Shown here: positions 1 to 8,943 of the stretch, piece by piece
Layout: every line of letters starts with the position of its first letter
Numbering within the stretch: the stretch's first letter is position 1
NCBI RefSeq assembly: GCF_039541815.1
Contig: NZ_BAABGY010000001.1
Span: forward strand, 186,001-250,000
Length of the DNA: 64,000 bases
Direction: 5' to 3'
From: Flavisolibacter amylovorans
GTDB lineage: Bacteria; Bacteroidota; Bacteroidia; Chitinophagales; Chitinophagaceae
Translations under genes and position numbers: made by a program
Notes under the pieces: model-generated
Seen by the model: only the letters and a program-made list of their open reading frames with translations
Databases searched by the model: none
Told to the model about the DNA's origin: nothing

Positions 1-3000
1 CAGAGCTACGTGGCCACCGTGACCGGCACCAACGGTTGCGCCTCCACCTACTCGCCGGCACTCCTGTACAGCAACGCCACCACCTCCGCCTCGCTGTGCA
101 CGGGCGCGGCCATCACCTCCTACACCACCACCTACTCCAACGGCACGGCTCACGCGGCGCCGGGTACGACCGTCAACAACGGCCCGCCGACCTCGAGTGC
201 CTTTGCCATGAATGCGTTTGCCACCACGGTCACGGCTTCGTTTGCCACGAGCAGCAACCCCCGCCTTATTTCGCTGTACGAAGACGGCAACTTCATCGCC
301 TCCACCCGCGTGGCCGCCAACGCTACCACGGCGGTGTTCAGCAACGGCGTGGCTTCCGGCGACAACCTGGGCTTCTACACCGGCACCACGGGTACGACCT
401 CGCCCGGCAACGTCTACTTTACGATCTCCGATACGAGCACGACGCTCCAGACCTACCTGCCCGAAACTACCTGCCCCAACGTGGGCGTGGTGACCTGCCC
501 GGTAACCACCCAGCAGCCGACGCTCACCGTGGCCAACTGCCCCACCTGCACCACGGTCGGCACGTCGAGCGCCACGGTGCCCGCCGGCGGCACGGTCACC
601 TTCAAGCTCTCCAACGTATCGCCCAACACGATCTACGCCATCCGTAGTACTACGGGCGTGTCGTATTCCAACACCTATACCGTGCCGGCCAATTTCACGG
701 GCACCGACATCTACCTGTCTACCTTCTCCATCTCGGGAACGGCGGGCAGCACCGTCACGCTCGAGGCCATCGGCACTACCGTGATCGTGAGCAACGGCGT
801 TACCGTATCCTGCGCCAGCACCAGCACCACCGCCGCGGTGACCCTGCAGGCTGCCGCCGGCATCTCGATCAGCGGCACCGTATACGACGACCCGTATAAG
901 TACAATGTGGGCGGAACGCCCGTGAGCTCGGTCACGAATGCCCTCAACGCCAGCCGCCAGCTCTATGTGTATCTCCTCAACAGCAGTAACGCCATCCAGG
1001 CGGTGGCCACGGTGAGCAGCGCGAGCACCAACACCGGCACCTATACGTTCAGCAGCCTCGTGAGCGGCACTACCTATAAGGTGGTGATCGACACGGTGGC
1101 CGGCCGCGGCCTGGGCTCCTTGCTCTCCACTGCATCGGTGCCCTTCGGCTGGGCCCACAAGGCCGAAGGCATCGGCAACGCAGCCGGCGACGGTACCCCC
1201 GACGGCATCTATACCGCCAACACCATCACCGCTTCCCAGGTGGTCAACTTCGGCATCAACGGCATTCCCAGCGCCACCACCACTTCGGCCGCTTCGCAGG
1301 TGAATCCGGGCGGCACCACGAGCACCACGGTGCCTGCCGGCACCTTCGGCGGATCCGACGCCCGCGACGTCGGCAACACCGGCATCGTGGAATACGTGCG
1401 CATCACCGGCTTCCCGACGAATGCGACCTCCATCACCATCACCGGCACCCAGAACATCAACAATGCGACGTCCACGATAACCTACTATGCCTCGACCCTC
1501 CCGGTGGGCTGCACCAACTGCGCCCTCTTCCCGGCGGGCGGCGTGTATGTGCCCGCGTCCACCAACGGTAACCTGTCGAACGCCTCGGCGGTGCAGGTAG
1601 ACCCGGTGAACGGCGCCGTAACGGTAGCCATTCCGTATGTGACCGTGGACAACGGGGGTAGGGAAAGCGCCGCCGCCAGCGCCAGCCAGCCCCTCAGCGA
1701 GTTCTCGGTTTCGGGTACGGTGTACCACGACGGCGACGCGCTGACCGACAACAGCATCGACGGCACGGCAACGGGCCAGGTGACGAACAACGGCAGCAAC
1801 CTGCCCCTTTATGTGAACCTCGTTAATGCAGGTACCGGCAACGTCGTTGCGGTGGCCGCCGTGAACACGTCGACCGGGGCCTACAGCTTCGGCACCGCCG
1901 ACGGCCTTACGGTCAACAGTAGTTATACGGTAGTGCTCAGTACGACGCAGGGCACGGTAGGAGCAGCAGCGCCGACGGCCGTACTCCCGACCACGCTCCC
2001 CGGGTGGATCTTCACCGGCGAGGGCGTCACCGCTGCGGGCGATGGCTCGGCCAACGGCTCCTTCAGCACCGGCACCCTGTCGGCTTCCGCCGTGGTCAAC
2101 TTCGGCGTGAACGCACGCCCCACCGCCGGCACCAATACGGTTGCGGCAGGCGTTAACCCGGGCGGCACCAACAGCTACGCGGTACCCGGCGGCTCGTTCA
2201 ACCCGGCCGACGTGAGTCCCGGCTCGATCGCCTCCGTCACGATCACGTCCTTCCCGACGAATACGACCTCCTTTACGGCAGGCGGGGTTACCTACACCTC
2301 GTCTTCCTTTGCCGCGGCAGGCGGCTCGGTAACGGTGCCCTTCTCGAGCGGCAACCCGTCAGCTACTTTCAGCCTCGACCCGGCCAACGGCGCCGTCAGC
2401 CCCGTGATCTCGTACACGACCACCGACAACGGCGGCGCCACGGGCAACAACACGGGCACCCTCACGCTCAACTTCAGCACGCTGGCGCTCTCCGGCACAG
2501 TGTACCATGATGGCAATGCCCTGACCGACAATACCGTGAACGGCACCGGCAGCAATCTGGGCGGCACGCTCTTCGTGAACGCCGTAAGCGGCGGCGCGGT
2601 GGCGGGCTCGGCCACGGTCGCCTCCGACGGCACCTGGTCGATCGCGGGCCTCAGCAGCGGCACGTATTCGGTGATCCTGACGAACAGCAACAGCAATGTA
2701 TCGGCGGCACTGGCTTCGGGCTACGTGTTTACCGGTGAGGGCAGCACGGCAGCCGGCGACGGCAGCCCCAACGGCACCTTCGGCACCGGCAGCATCAGCG
2801 GCAGCATCACGGGCCTTAACTTCGGTTTCAACGCCCTGCCTACCGCCGGCACCAACACCGTATCCGCCGGCAACAACCCCGGTGGCACCAACACCTACAC
2901 GCTCGCCAACGGCTCCTTCAACCCGACCGATGTGGCTCCCGGCACGATCGCTTCCATCACCATTACCTCTTTCCCCACGAATGCGACCTCCTTCACGGCA

Positions 3001-4650
3001 GGTGGCGTCACGTACACCGCGGCTTCCTTCGCGGCAGCCGGCGGCTCGGTAACGGTTCCGTTCACTTCGGGCAACCCGAGCCAACCGGTACAGATCGACC
3101 CGGTGGCCGGCGCGGTGAGCCCCGTGTTCTCCTATACTACTACCGACAATGGCGGCAGCACGAGCGCCAACACCGGCTCGCTGACGCTGAACTTTACCGA
3201 CATCACGATCTCGGGCACCGTGTACAACGACTACAACGGCGGCAGCATCGGCGGCAACGGGGCCGGCACCCTGGGTGGAACGCCGCTTTATGTGAACCTG
3301 GTGAACACCGCCAGCGGCAACGTAACGGCCAGCAAGGCCCTGCCGGCCGGCGGCACCTATAGCTTTACTTCCGACGACGGCGTACAGGGCGGCAGCTCCT
3401 ATAACCTCGTGCTCAGCACCTCCGCCACCGGCACCAGCGGCCTCCTCCCTGCGGGCTATGTGTTTACGGCCGAAGGCAGCACAGCCGCCGGCGACGGCAC
3501 GGCCAACGGCCTCTTCGCCCTGGGCAGCGTCAGCTCGAGCCAGGCCGTGAGCTTCGGCGTCAATGCCCTGCCGGTGGCCGACCTGAAGGCCTATAGCCTG
3601 AACCCGAATACCTCTTCCGCGATCGCTTCCGTAACGGTGACCAGCTCGGCCAACGCGGCCAACAGCTACGCGGCCGAGATCGCCCTCAGCGGCACCGCCT
3701 CCAGCGGCGATACCCCCGGCGCCCTCACCGGCACCGATGCCGACGGCAACAACGGGTCTTCGCTGACGCTCGGGGCCTCCGTGTCCGGCGTTTCGTTGGT
3801 GATCGACCCTGCTTCCTATGCAGGAACACGCAATGGCTCGGCCTACGCCGATGCGCTCATGCTCCGGTACAATGGCATCCAGCTGCAGCCCGGCGGCTGC
3901 CAGGGCGCCGATGCCACGAGCGGCAACCCTGCCTGCGGCCTCTTCAACGGCGCCACGGGCAAGTGGGAGATCCCGGCCTATGACCTGTCTGCCCTGACGG
4001 TGCTGGCGAAAAACGGCAGCTCCACGCTTGGCTTCAGCTATGCCTGGAAGGACGCCGCCGGATTCACCGGGAACACCAATACGTATTCGATCTCTTTCAG
4101 CCAGGTACTGCCCCTGCGCCTCGGCGCCTTCACGGCCAGCGCCCGGAGCGAGAGCACGGCGGAGCTTCAGTGGAATACCTTCGACGAGGTGAACACACAG
4201 CATTTTGCCGTGGAGCACAGCACCGACGGCCGCACGTTCCGCGCGGTCGGCACGGTGGGCGCGCAGGGCCAGGCCGCTGCCGCCAGCTACAGCTTCCTCC
4301 ATACCGGTCTTGCCGCAGGCACCCACTACTACCGCCTCCGGATGGTGGACCGCGACGCTACCTTCACCTATTCGCCCGTGCGCCTCGTGACGCTGGATGG
4401 AGCCGCCAAGGCCGGCTTTACGCTTGCGCCCAACCCTGCGCAGGCGGGCGCTACCCGCATTCTCTGGATGGGCCCCACCGCCCGCCCGGTGCAGGTGCGC
4501 GTGCTCGACGCGGCCGGCCGTCCCGTGTGGAGTGGCTCGATGAGCAGCAGCGTACTCCTGCTTCCGACGGGAGGCTGGGCAGCGGGTATCTACCAGGTGC
4601 AGTTGTTCCAGGACGGGCGCAGCTACCACCAGCAGCTGCTGGTGCCCTGA
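1..4650 (+). CDS. T9SS-sorted giant repetitive surface protein, 3' part
   Basis: The reading frame is open from the first base of the window, so the true start lies upstream. The visible part is about 1549 residues, rich in Thr, Ser, Gly, Ala and Asn, as in secreted beta-rich adhesins. Four related modules begin near bases 862, 1702, 2482 and 3202, each opening with an SGTVY(D/H/N)D motif; the later modules also share FGxNAxPxAGTNTVxxGxNPGGTN-type blocks. A fibronectin-like segment (about 4108-4400) leads to a C-terminal sorting domain (about 4419-4650) with the typical APNPA start and GIYQVQLF strand. T9SS cargo is exported by Sec, crosses the outer membrane and is attached to the surface or released. 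The adhesive role is inferred from composition; no catalytic motif is visible. A strong terminator follows. Confidence 0.85.
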   Translation, partial: QSYVATVTGTNGCASTYSPALLYSNATTSASLCTGAAITSYTTTYSNGTAHAAPGTTVNNGPPTSSAFAMNAFATTVTASFATSSNPRLISLYEDGNFIASTRVAANATTAVFSNGVASGDNLGFYTGTTGTTSPGNVYFTISDTSTTLQTYLPETTCPNVGVVTCPVTTQQPTLTVANCPTCTTVGTSSATVPAGGTVTFKLSNVSPNTIYAIRSTTGVSYSNTYTVPANFTGTDIYLSTFSISGTAGSTVTLEAIGTTVIVSNGVTVSCASTSTTAAVTLQAAAGISISGTVYDDPYKYNVGGTPVSSVTNALNASRQLYVYLLNSSNAIQAVATVSSASTNTGTYTFSSLVSGTTYKVVIDTVAGRGLGSLLSTASVPFGWAHKAEGIGNAAGDGTPDGIYTANTITASQVVNFGINGIPSATTTSAASQVNPGGTTSTTVPAGTFGGSDARDVGNTGIVEYVRITGFPTNATSITITGTQNINNATSTITYYASTLPVGCTNCALFPAGGVYVPASTNGNLSNASAVQVDPVNGAVTVAIPYVTVDNGGRESAAASASQPLSEFSVSGTVYHDGDALTDNSIDGTATGQVTNNGSNLPLYVNLVNAGTGNVVAVAAVNTSTGAYSFGTADGLTVNSSYTVVLSTTQGTVGAAAPTAVLPTTLPGWIFTGEGVTAAGDGSANGSFSTGTLSASAVVNFGVNARPTAGTNTVAAGVNPGGTNSYAVPGGSFNPADVSPGSIASVTITSFPTNTTSFTAGGVTYTSSSFAAAGGSVTVPFSSGNPSATFSLDPANGAVSPVISYTTTDNGGATGNNTGTLTLNFSTLALSGTVYHDGNALTDNTVNGTGSNLGGTLFVNAVSGGAVAGSATVASDGTWSIAGLSSGTYSVILTNSNSNVSAALASGYVFTGEGSTAAGDGSPNGTFGTGSISGSITGLNFGFNALPTAGTNTVSAGNNPGGTNTYTLANGSFNPTDVAPGTIASITITSFPTNATSFTAGGVTYTAASFAAAGGSVTVPFTSGNPSQPVQIDPVAGAVSPVFSYTTTDNGGSTSANTGSLTLNFTDITISGTVYNDYNGGSIGGNGAGTLGGTPLYVNLVNTASGNVTASKALPAGGTYSFTSDDGVQGGSSYNLVLSTSATGTSGLLPAGYVFTAEGSTAAGDGTANGLFALGSVSSSQAVSFGVNALPVADLKAYSLNPNTSSAIASVTVTSSANAANSYAAEIALSGTASSGDTPGALTGTDADGNNGSSLTLGASVSGVSLVIDPASYAGTRNGSAYADALMLRYNGIQLQPGGCQGADATSGNPACGLFNGATGKWEIPAYDLSALTVLAKNGSSTLGFSYAWKDAAGFTGNTNTYSISFSQVLPLRLGAFTASARSESTAELQWNTFDEVNTQHFAVEHSTDGRTFRAVGTVGAQGQAAAASYSFLHTGLAAGTHYYRLRMVDRDATFTYSPVRLVTLDGAAKAGFTLAPNPAQAGATRILWMGPTARPVQVRVLDAAGRPVWSGSMSSSVLLLPTGGWAAGIYQVQLFQDGRSYHQQLLVP
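862..3590 (+). repeat. Four tandem protein-coding modules in the giant T9SS protein
   Basis: Module starts are at about 862, 1702, 2482 and 3202, giving periods of about 840, 780 and 720 bases. Each starts with SGTVYxD, continues through a beta-rich stretch, then a GEG(S/V)TAAGDG-type turn and a FGxNA block. Modules 2 and 3 are most alike (SGTVYHDG(D/N)ALTDN). The pattern suggests stacked Ig-like or SdrD-B-like domains. Confidence 0.75.
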
Positions 4651-4681
4651 CCGGACGGTAGCAACGAAACGATCTTCAAGC

Positions 4682-4708
4682 ACCCCCGCCCCGAGGCGGG
4701 GGTTTTTC
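4682..4708 (+). terminator. Intrinsic terminator after the giant T9SS gene
   Basis: A 9-bp GC-rich stem (ACCCCCGCC with GGCGGGGGT, loop CCGA) is followed directly by a T run. Confidence 0.85.
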
Positions 4709-4857
4709 ATGCCCGTGAGCGATGCAATCTCCGGATGCATAACTGCTTCGCCTGCAATCCAATAGGAGGGAAGAGTCCTGGTTTTTGAAACAATGATTTA
4801 AAATTTAGTTTGGTTTATATCGTAAACCAGTTTACGTTTGCTCTACAATCGCAGTTT

Positions 4858-7104
4858 ATGAGAGCCTTCTTCCTCCTCCTGACCTTCCTCATCGCCACCG
4901 CCGCCGGCGCCCAGAAGATTTCCGGCACCGTGCGCGACGGCAAGGGCGCCCCCGTGGCCGGTGCTTCCGTCAGCATCAAAGACAGCTACGACGGCGCCAC
5001 CACCGACTCCCTCGGCCGCTATTCGTTCAGCAGCACCGAAACAGGCAGCCGCCTGCTCGAGGTATCCGCCATCGGCTACCGCGCAGTGACGCAGCCGGTG
5101 CAGCTCGGCGGCGCCCCGCAGACGGTGAGCGTACAGCTCAAGGAAGAAGTGACCGAGCTGAAGGCCGTGGTGATCTCCGCCGGCTCCTTCGAGGCCTCGG
5201 ATAAAAAGAAGGCCACCGTACTGAGCTCCATCGACATCGTGACCACGGCCTCGGCGAACGCCGATGTGACCGGCGCGGTAAAGACCCTTCCGGGCGCGCA
5301 GCAGGTAGGGGAGAGCGAGGGCCTCTTTGTACGCGGCGGCACCGCCCAGGAAACGAAGACCTTCATCGACGGCACGCTCGTCAACAACTTCTTTTACAGC
5401 TCGGTACCCAACACCGCCACACGCGGCCGCTTCTCGCCCTTCATCTTCAAAGGCACGGTGTTCAGCGCAGGCGGCTACTCCGCCCTCTTCGGACAGGCGC
5501 TTTCCTCGGCACTGATCCTCGAATCGATCGACCTGCCCGAGCAGAGCTCCGGCAACATCGGGGTGTCGGTGATCGGTGTCAGCGGCGGCGTTCAGAAGCT
5601 GGCGAAGGACAAGAAATCTTCCTGGGGCGTCAACTACGGGTACAACAACATCTGGCTTGGCTTCCAGCTGATCAAGCTTCGGGATGAGTACTTCCAGATC
5701 CCCGAATACCATACTGCCGACGCCAACTTTCGCATTAAGACCTCCGCCACGGGCATGCTGAAATACTACGGCACCTTTAGCTACAACAAGCTCGGCATCC
5801 GCCAGGCTTCGATCGACACGCTGGGCTATAAGGATGCCTTCGGCCTCAACAACCACAACCTGTACCATAACCTGAGCTGGCGCGAGAACATCGGCCGCCG
5901 CTGGAAGCTGAACCTCGGTGCTTCCTATTCCACCAACCGCGACGACATCCGGAGCAACCTGGTAGACGCACAAAACAAGGAGCAATCGATCCCGGGCCTC
6001 GAAACCCGCAACTTTGACCTCAATACGAAGGGCCGCTACTTCAACGCCAAGGCCGTGTTCGAATACCGGCTCAAGGGACTGAGCGCGCTGCGCTTTGGTT
6101 TGGAACACAACTACAGCGACGACGGCTCCGACTACGTGCTGTTCAACGGGCAGCGCTTCGGGGGCACCATCCGCGAGCGGATCACGTCGGTGTTCGGCGA
6201 GGGCGACATCTACCTTACCAATGCGCTGGCCGCCCGCGTAGGGCTGCGCGCGGAATACTCGGTCCTGCTGGGCAAGGCCAACCTGGCCCCGCGGCTGTCG
6301 CTGGCCCACAAGCTCGGTGCGGGCGGCCAGGCATCGCTCGCCTACGGTGAGTTTTACCAGACGCCGGAGCGCCGCTACCTGCCGGCACCCGTGACGCTCG
6401 ACTACGCGAAGGCGACGCATTACATCGCGCAGTACCAGCGCATCGCCAACCAGCAAACGTTGCGCGTGGAGCTGTTCTACAAGAAATACCAAAGCCTGCT
6501 CAAGACCGGCATCACGGGTGGCCGCGAAGTGGCCACGGGCTCTACCGGGTATGGCGACGCCCGCGGCTTCGAGCTGTTCTGGCGCGACAAGAAGACGGTC
6601 AAGAACCTCGATTACTGGGTGTCGTATTCCTACCTAGACACGAAGCGCGACTACCTGAACTTCCCCACGGCCATCGAGCCTTCCTTTGCCGCGAAGCATA
6701 CGGCGTCGCTGGTGGTGAAGCGCTTTGTACCTTCGATCAAGACCGGCTTCAACGCCTCGTATACCTACGCCTCGGGACGCCCGTACTATAACATCGGCTA
6801 CGACTCTAACCAGGACAAGTTCAAGCTGACCGATGCCGGCCGCACCATCGACTTTCACAGTGCTTCGGTAAGCGTCAACTACCTGCCGAAGCTGTTCTCG
6901 AAAAAGGGCGCAAGCCGCTTCACGGTGCTGGTGTTCTCCGTGTCGAACGTGCTCGGCAACCAGCAGGTCTACGGGTACCGCTACGCCAGCAACGGGCGCC
7001 GCAAGCAGGCCATCACGCCGCCTACCAATATGTTCGTGTTCCTCGGCGCCTTCATCTCCTTCGGCGTCGACCGGAGCGAGGACGTGATTAACTCAAACCT
7101 GTAA
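4858..7104 (+). CDS. TonB-dependent receptor with carboxypeptidase-regulatory-like domain
   Basis: This 748-residue outer membrane receptor probably imports a ligand with energy from TonB. The start chosen is the ATG at 4858, giving signal peptide MRAFFLLLTFLIATAAGAQ; a TTG at 4812 in the same frame is open but would precede the signal peptide. Residues about 20-100 form the carboxypeptidase-D regulatory-like beta domain (ISGTVRDGKGAPVAGASV). A plug follows, with VVISAG, LPGAQQVGESEGLFVRGG and the FIDGTLV strand. The rest is a 22-strand-type barrel ending in GAFISFGVDRS. No SusD partner is next to it, so it is not a classical glycan SusCD pair. The substrate is unknown. Upstream there is an AT-rich stretch (4785-4815) and a small hairpin, CGTAAA CCAG TTTACG, at 4821-4836. 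Confidence 0.88.
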   Translation: MRAFFLLLTFLIATAAGAQKISGTVRDGKGAPVAGASVSIKDSYDGATTDSLGRYSFSSTETGSRLLEVSAIGYRAVTQPVQLGGAPQTVSVQLKEEVTELKAVVISAGSFEASDKKKATVLSSIDIVTTASANADVTGAVKTLPGAQQVGESEGLFVRGGTAQETKTFIDGTLVNNFFYSSVPNTATRGRFSPFIFKGTVFSAGGYSALFGQALSSALILESIDLPEQSSGNIGVSVIGVSGGVQKLAKDKKSSWGVNYGYNNIWLGFQLIKLRDEYFQIPEYHTADANFRIKTSATGMLKYYGTFSYNKLGIRQASIDTLGYKDAFGLNNHNLYHNLSWRENIGRRWKLNLGASYSTNRDDIRSNLVDAQNKEQSIPGLETRNFDLNTKGRYFNAKAVFEYRLKGLSALRFGLEHNYSDDGSDYVLFNGQRFGGTIRERITSVFGEGDIYLTNALAARVGLRAEYSVLLGKANLAPRLSLAHKLGAGGQASLAYGEFYQTPERRYLPAPVTLDYAKATHYIAQYQRIANQQTLRVELFYKKYQSLLKTGITGGREVATGSTGYGDARGFELFWRDKKTVKNLDYWVSYSYLDTKRDYLNFPTAIEPSFAAKHTASLVVKRFVPSIKTGFNASYTYASGRPYYNIGYDSNQDKFKLTDAGRTIDFHSASVSVNYLPKLFSKKGASRFTVLVFSVSNVLGNQQVYGYRYASNGRRKQAITPPTNMFVFLGAFISFGVDRSEDVINSNL

Positions 7105-7105
7105 T

Positions 7106-7137
7106 GTGCTAATGGGGTAATGTGCTGATGTGCTAAA
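7106..7137. repeat. TAATGGGG/TAATGTGC microsatellite
   Basis: Short tandem units (AATGTGCTAATGGGGTAATGTGCTGATG) just after the receptor stop. The same units recur at 14630-14668, 14766-14820 (reverse orientation), 26189-26236, 31493-31580 and 33008-33027. Confidence 0.7.
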
Positions 7138-7192
7138 AAGAGACTGATGAAACCCCTGAACGATAGAAGCAGCCTTTTTTTGAAGATCGTAA

Positions 7193-7212
7193 GGACGCAT
7201 CATGATGCGTCC
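7193..7212. repeat. Perfect 20-bp palindrome
   Basis: GGACGCATCATGATGCGTCC is a perfect palindrome between the receptor and the 2TM gene. A near-identical copy with one base changed lies at 57035-57054, so it is a dispersed palindromic repeat rather than a local operator. Confidence 0.75.
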
Positions 7213-7265
7213 CTCTTCCCGAACAGACCGCCTACCACCAGAAGAACCGCTGCACAGAAACGACC

Positions 7266-7336
7266 CCTTACCAATAGACGAATAGACCAGTAGACCGATA
7301 AACAACTAAACAACTAAACAACTAAACCAATAAACA
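7266..7336. repeat. (ACTAAACA)n-type microsatellite abutting a start codon
   Basis: Degenerate units of about eight bases (CCAATAGACGAATAGACC, then AACAACTAAACAACTAAAC) run up to three bases before the ATG at 7339. Similar A-rich tandem leaders precede the starts at 7696, 29972 (minus), 37467, 47188 (minus) and 57201. Confidence 0.7.
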
Positions 7337-7338
7337 TC

Positions 7339-7644
7339 ATGTCGTACTACCCCACTCCCGAAGGCAAAGACCCGCACCTCTGGCAGGTAGCCCGCCGCCG
7401 CGCCTCCTTTCGCTACTCCGCGCTTACGTACCTGATCGTGAACGCGTTCCTGTGGATCCTCTGGGCCCTCACGAGCCGCAACAACTACAGCGGCATTCCC
7501 TGGCCCGTATGGCCCACGCTGGGCTGGGGCATCGGCCTCGCCTTCCAGTACTTCGGCGCCTACGGCAGCCCCGCCGGCAAAGACCCCGCCGAGGCAGAAT
7601 ACGAGAAGCTCCAGCGCCAGCGCGACGCCGGTACCAAGGGCTAA
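7339..7644 (+). CDS. 2TM-domain protein
   Basis: A 101-residue inner membrane protein with two predicted helices (about residues 28-46 and 53-73). Basic residues ahead of helix 1 (ARRRASFR) put the N-terminus in the cytoplasm. The spacing, a Leu/Ile/Val helix 1 ending LWALTS then a short NNYSG loop and PVWPTLGWGIGLAFQY, matches the 2TM-domain family (PF13239), which is common in Bacteroidota and often next to membrane or signalling genes. Its molecular function is unknown. It is the first gene of the 7339-9882 cluster and the next gene starts 51 bases downstream. Confidence 0.75.
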   Translation: MSYYPTPEGKDPHLWQVARRRASFRYSALTYLIVNAFLWILWALTSRNNYSGIPWPVWPTLGWGIGLAFQYFGAYGSPAGKDPAEAEYEKLQRQRDAGTKG

Positions 7645-7649
7645 CCAAC

Positions 7650-7690
7650 TCCTGAACCTTCTAAACCTTCTAAACCCTCTAAACCTGTTC
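7650..7690. repeat. AACCTTCTAA tandem repeat before a start codon
   Basis: Repeated units of about nine bases (GAACCTTCTAAACCTTCTA, then AACCCTCTAAACC) sit 6 bases before the ATG at 7696. The same unit recurs near 29975-30070, 37428-37465, 40185-40290, 47190-47240 and 59022-59075. Confidence 0.75.
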
Positions 7691-7695
7691 TCAAT

Positions 7696-8355
7696 ATGAA
7701 AAAGCTCCTTCTCATAGTACTGGCCGCTGCTACCTTCGGCGACGCCTCCGCCCAGTCCGACAAGTATACCGCCGCCATGGCGGCCCGCGTACAGGCCCTC
7801 GATACCACGCGCGACGTGCAGGCCCTCAACGACCTGTCCAATAGCTTCGAGCGCATCGCCGAGGCCGAGAAGACGCAGTGGCTCCCGTATTACTACGCAG
7901 CGCTCGCCAAGGTCAACGCAGGCTACATGCTTACCGCCGGAAAGATGGGCGGCATGGCGGCCACGCTCGATCCTGTTGCCGATAAGGCCGAGGCCCTGCT
8001 TGCGAAGGCCGAATCCCTGACCACCGCCAACTCCGAGCTCTTCGTGGTAAAGAAGATGGTGGCGACCCTGCGCATGATGGCCGACCCCATGAGCCGGTAT
8101 ATGACCGAGGGTAAGGCCGCCACCGAGGCGCTCGAGAGCGCCAAGAAACTGGATCCCGAAAACCCGCGCGTGTATTACCTTGCCGGCCAGGACAAGTACT
8201 ATACGCCGGAGCAGTTCGGAGGCAGCAAGGCCGAGGCGAAAGCGCTGTTTGAGCTCGCTTTGCAGAAGTTCGACAGCGCGAAGCCGGCCGATGCCCTCGC
8301 ACCGCGCTGGGGCCGTGGAAATACGGAGTACTACCTGAAGCTGGCCAGCAAATAA
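7696..8355 (+). CDS. Secreted alpha-helical (TPR-like) protein
   Basis: A 219-residue exported protein with signal peptide MKKLLLIVLAAATFGDASAQ. The mature part is mainly helical with paired-helix periodicity (for example LNDLSNSFERIAEAEKTQWL then YYYAALAKVNAGY), resembling a short tetratricopeptide solenoid. This suggests a periplasmic protein-interaction role. There is no catalytic motif. It lies 6 bases before the next gene, so it is probably co-transcribed with the two membrane proteins and the winged-helix regulator. Confidence 0.7.
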   Translation: MKKLLLIVLAAATFGDASAQSDKYTAAMAARVQALDTTRDVQALNDLSNSFERIAEAEKTQWLPYYYAALAKVNAGYMLTAGKMGGMAATLDPVADKAEALLAKAESLTTANSELFVVKKMVATLRMMADPMSRYMTEGKAATEALESAKKLDPENPRVYYLAGQDKYYTPEQFGGSKAEAKALFELALQKFDSAKPADALAPRWGRGNTEYYLKLASK

Positions 8356-8361
8356 GTACCC

Positions 8362-8943
8362 ATGAACGAGCCCTTCTCCCCGCAGGACAGCCTCGCGCTG
8401 ATACGCACCATGATCGACAAAACGCGGTTCAGCCTCCGGGAGAACCGCTTCTACTTCCTCCTCTGGGGCTGGGTGGCCTTCATCGCCATGCTGCTCCAGT
8501 TCTTCCTGAAGGCAGTGCTGCACTACCGGCATCACTACATGGTGTGGCTCGCCACCCTCCCCGCGGTGCTCGTCACCATCTGGTACTCGAAGCGACACCG
8601 GCAGCGGGGCCCGCGCACCTACGTGGGCGATGCGATGTCGGTGCTGTGGTTGGGCATCGGCTGCTCCTTCTTCGTGCTGAGCGTCATCATCTCACGCTCG
8701 GAAACGGGCTGGTACGGGGCTTTCCCGTTCTTCATTCTCTTCTACGGCCTCGGCACCTTCATCTCCGGCAAGCTGCTCGCCTTCCGCCCGATGGTGATCG
8801 GCGGGATCATCAACTGGGCCCTTGCGATCGGCTGCGCCTGGGCGCCCTACGACTACCAGATCCTGATCGGCGCCGCGGCCATCGCCACCAGCTACCTCAT
8901 TCCCGGCTACCTGCTGGGCCGCACCAAAAACGATACGCGATGA
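8362..8943 (+). CDS. Multi-pass membrane protein, paralogue 1 of an operon pair
   Basis: A 193-residue protein with about five membrane segments (residues about 32-52, 57-75, 88-108, 115-135 and 145-185). The soluble N-terminus (SLALIRTMIDKTRFSLREN) and several later motifs (LLWGWV, LLAFRPMVIGG, YLIPGYLLGR) match the next gene, so the two arose by tandem duplication. The stop overlaps the next ATG by four bases (ATGA), a sign of translational coupling. I do not recognise a function. In related genomes such proteins sit with winged-helix regulators, as here, suggesting a membrane-linked regulatory unit. Confidence 0.7.
   Translation: MNEPFSPQDSLALIRTMIDKTRFSLRENRFYFLLWGWVAFIAMLLQFFLKAVLHYRHHYMVWLATLPAVLVTIWYSKRHRQRGPRTYVGDAMSVLWLGIGCSFFVLSVIISRSETGWYGAFPFFILFYGLGTFISGKLLAFRPMVIGGIINWALAIGCAWAPYDYQILIGAAAIATSYLIPGYLLGRTKNDTR

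Noticed and set aside
2359..4740. 793-codon open frame on the minus strand
   Set aside because: It lies antisense to the giant T9SS gene. It has low-complexity Arg/Gly/Ala composition and no family motif; long antisense frames are expected at this GC content.
4821..4836. CGTAAA CCAG TTTACG as an operator for the TonB receptor
   Set aside because: A 6-bp inverted repeat seen once is too short to claim as a regulatory site.
4843..6492. 549-codon open frame antisense to the TonB receptor
   Set aside because: The opposite strand has a clear receptor with signal peptide, plug and barrel motifs; the antisense product has no recognisable domain.
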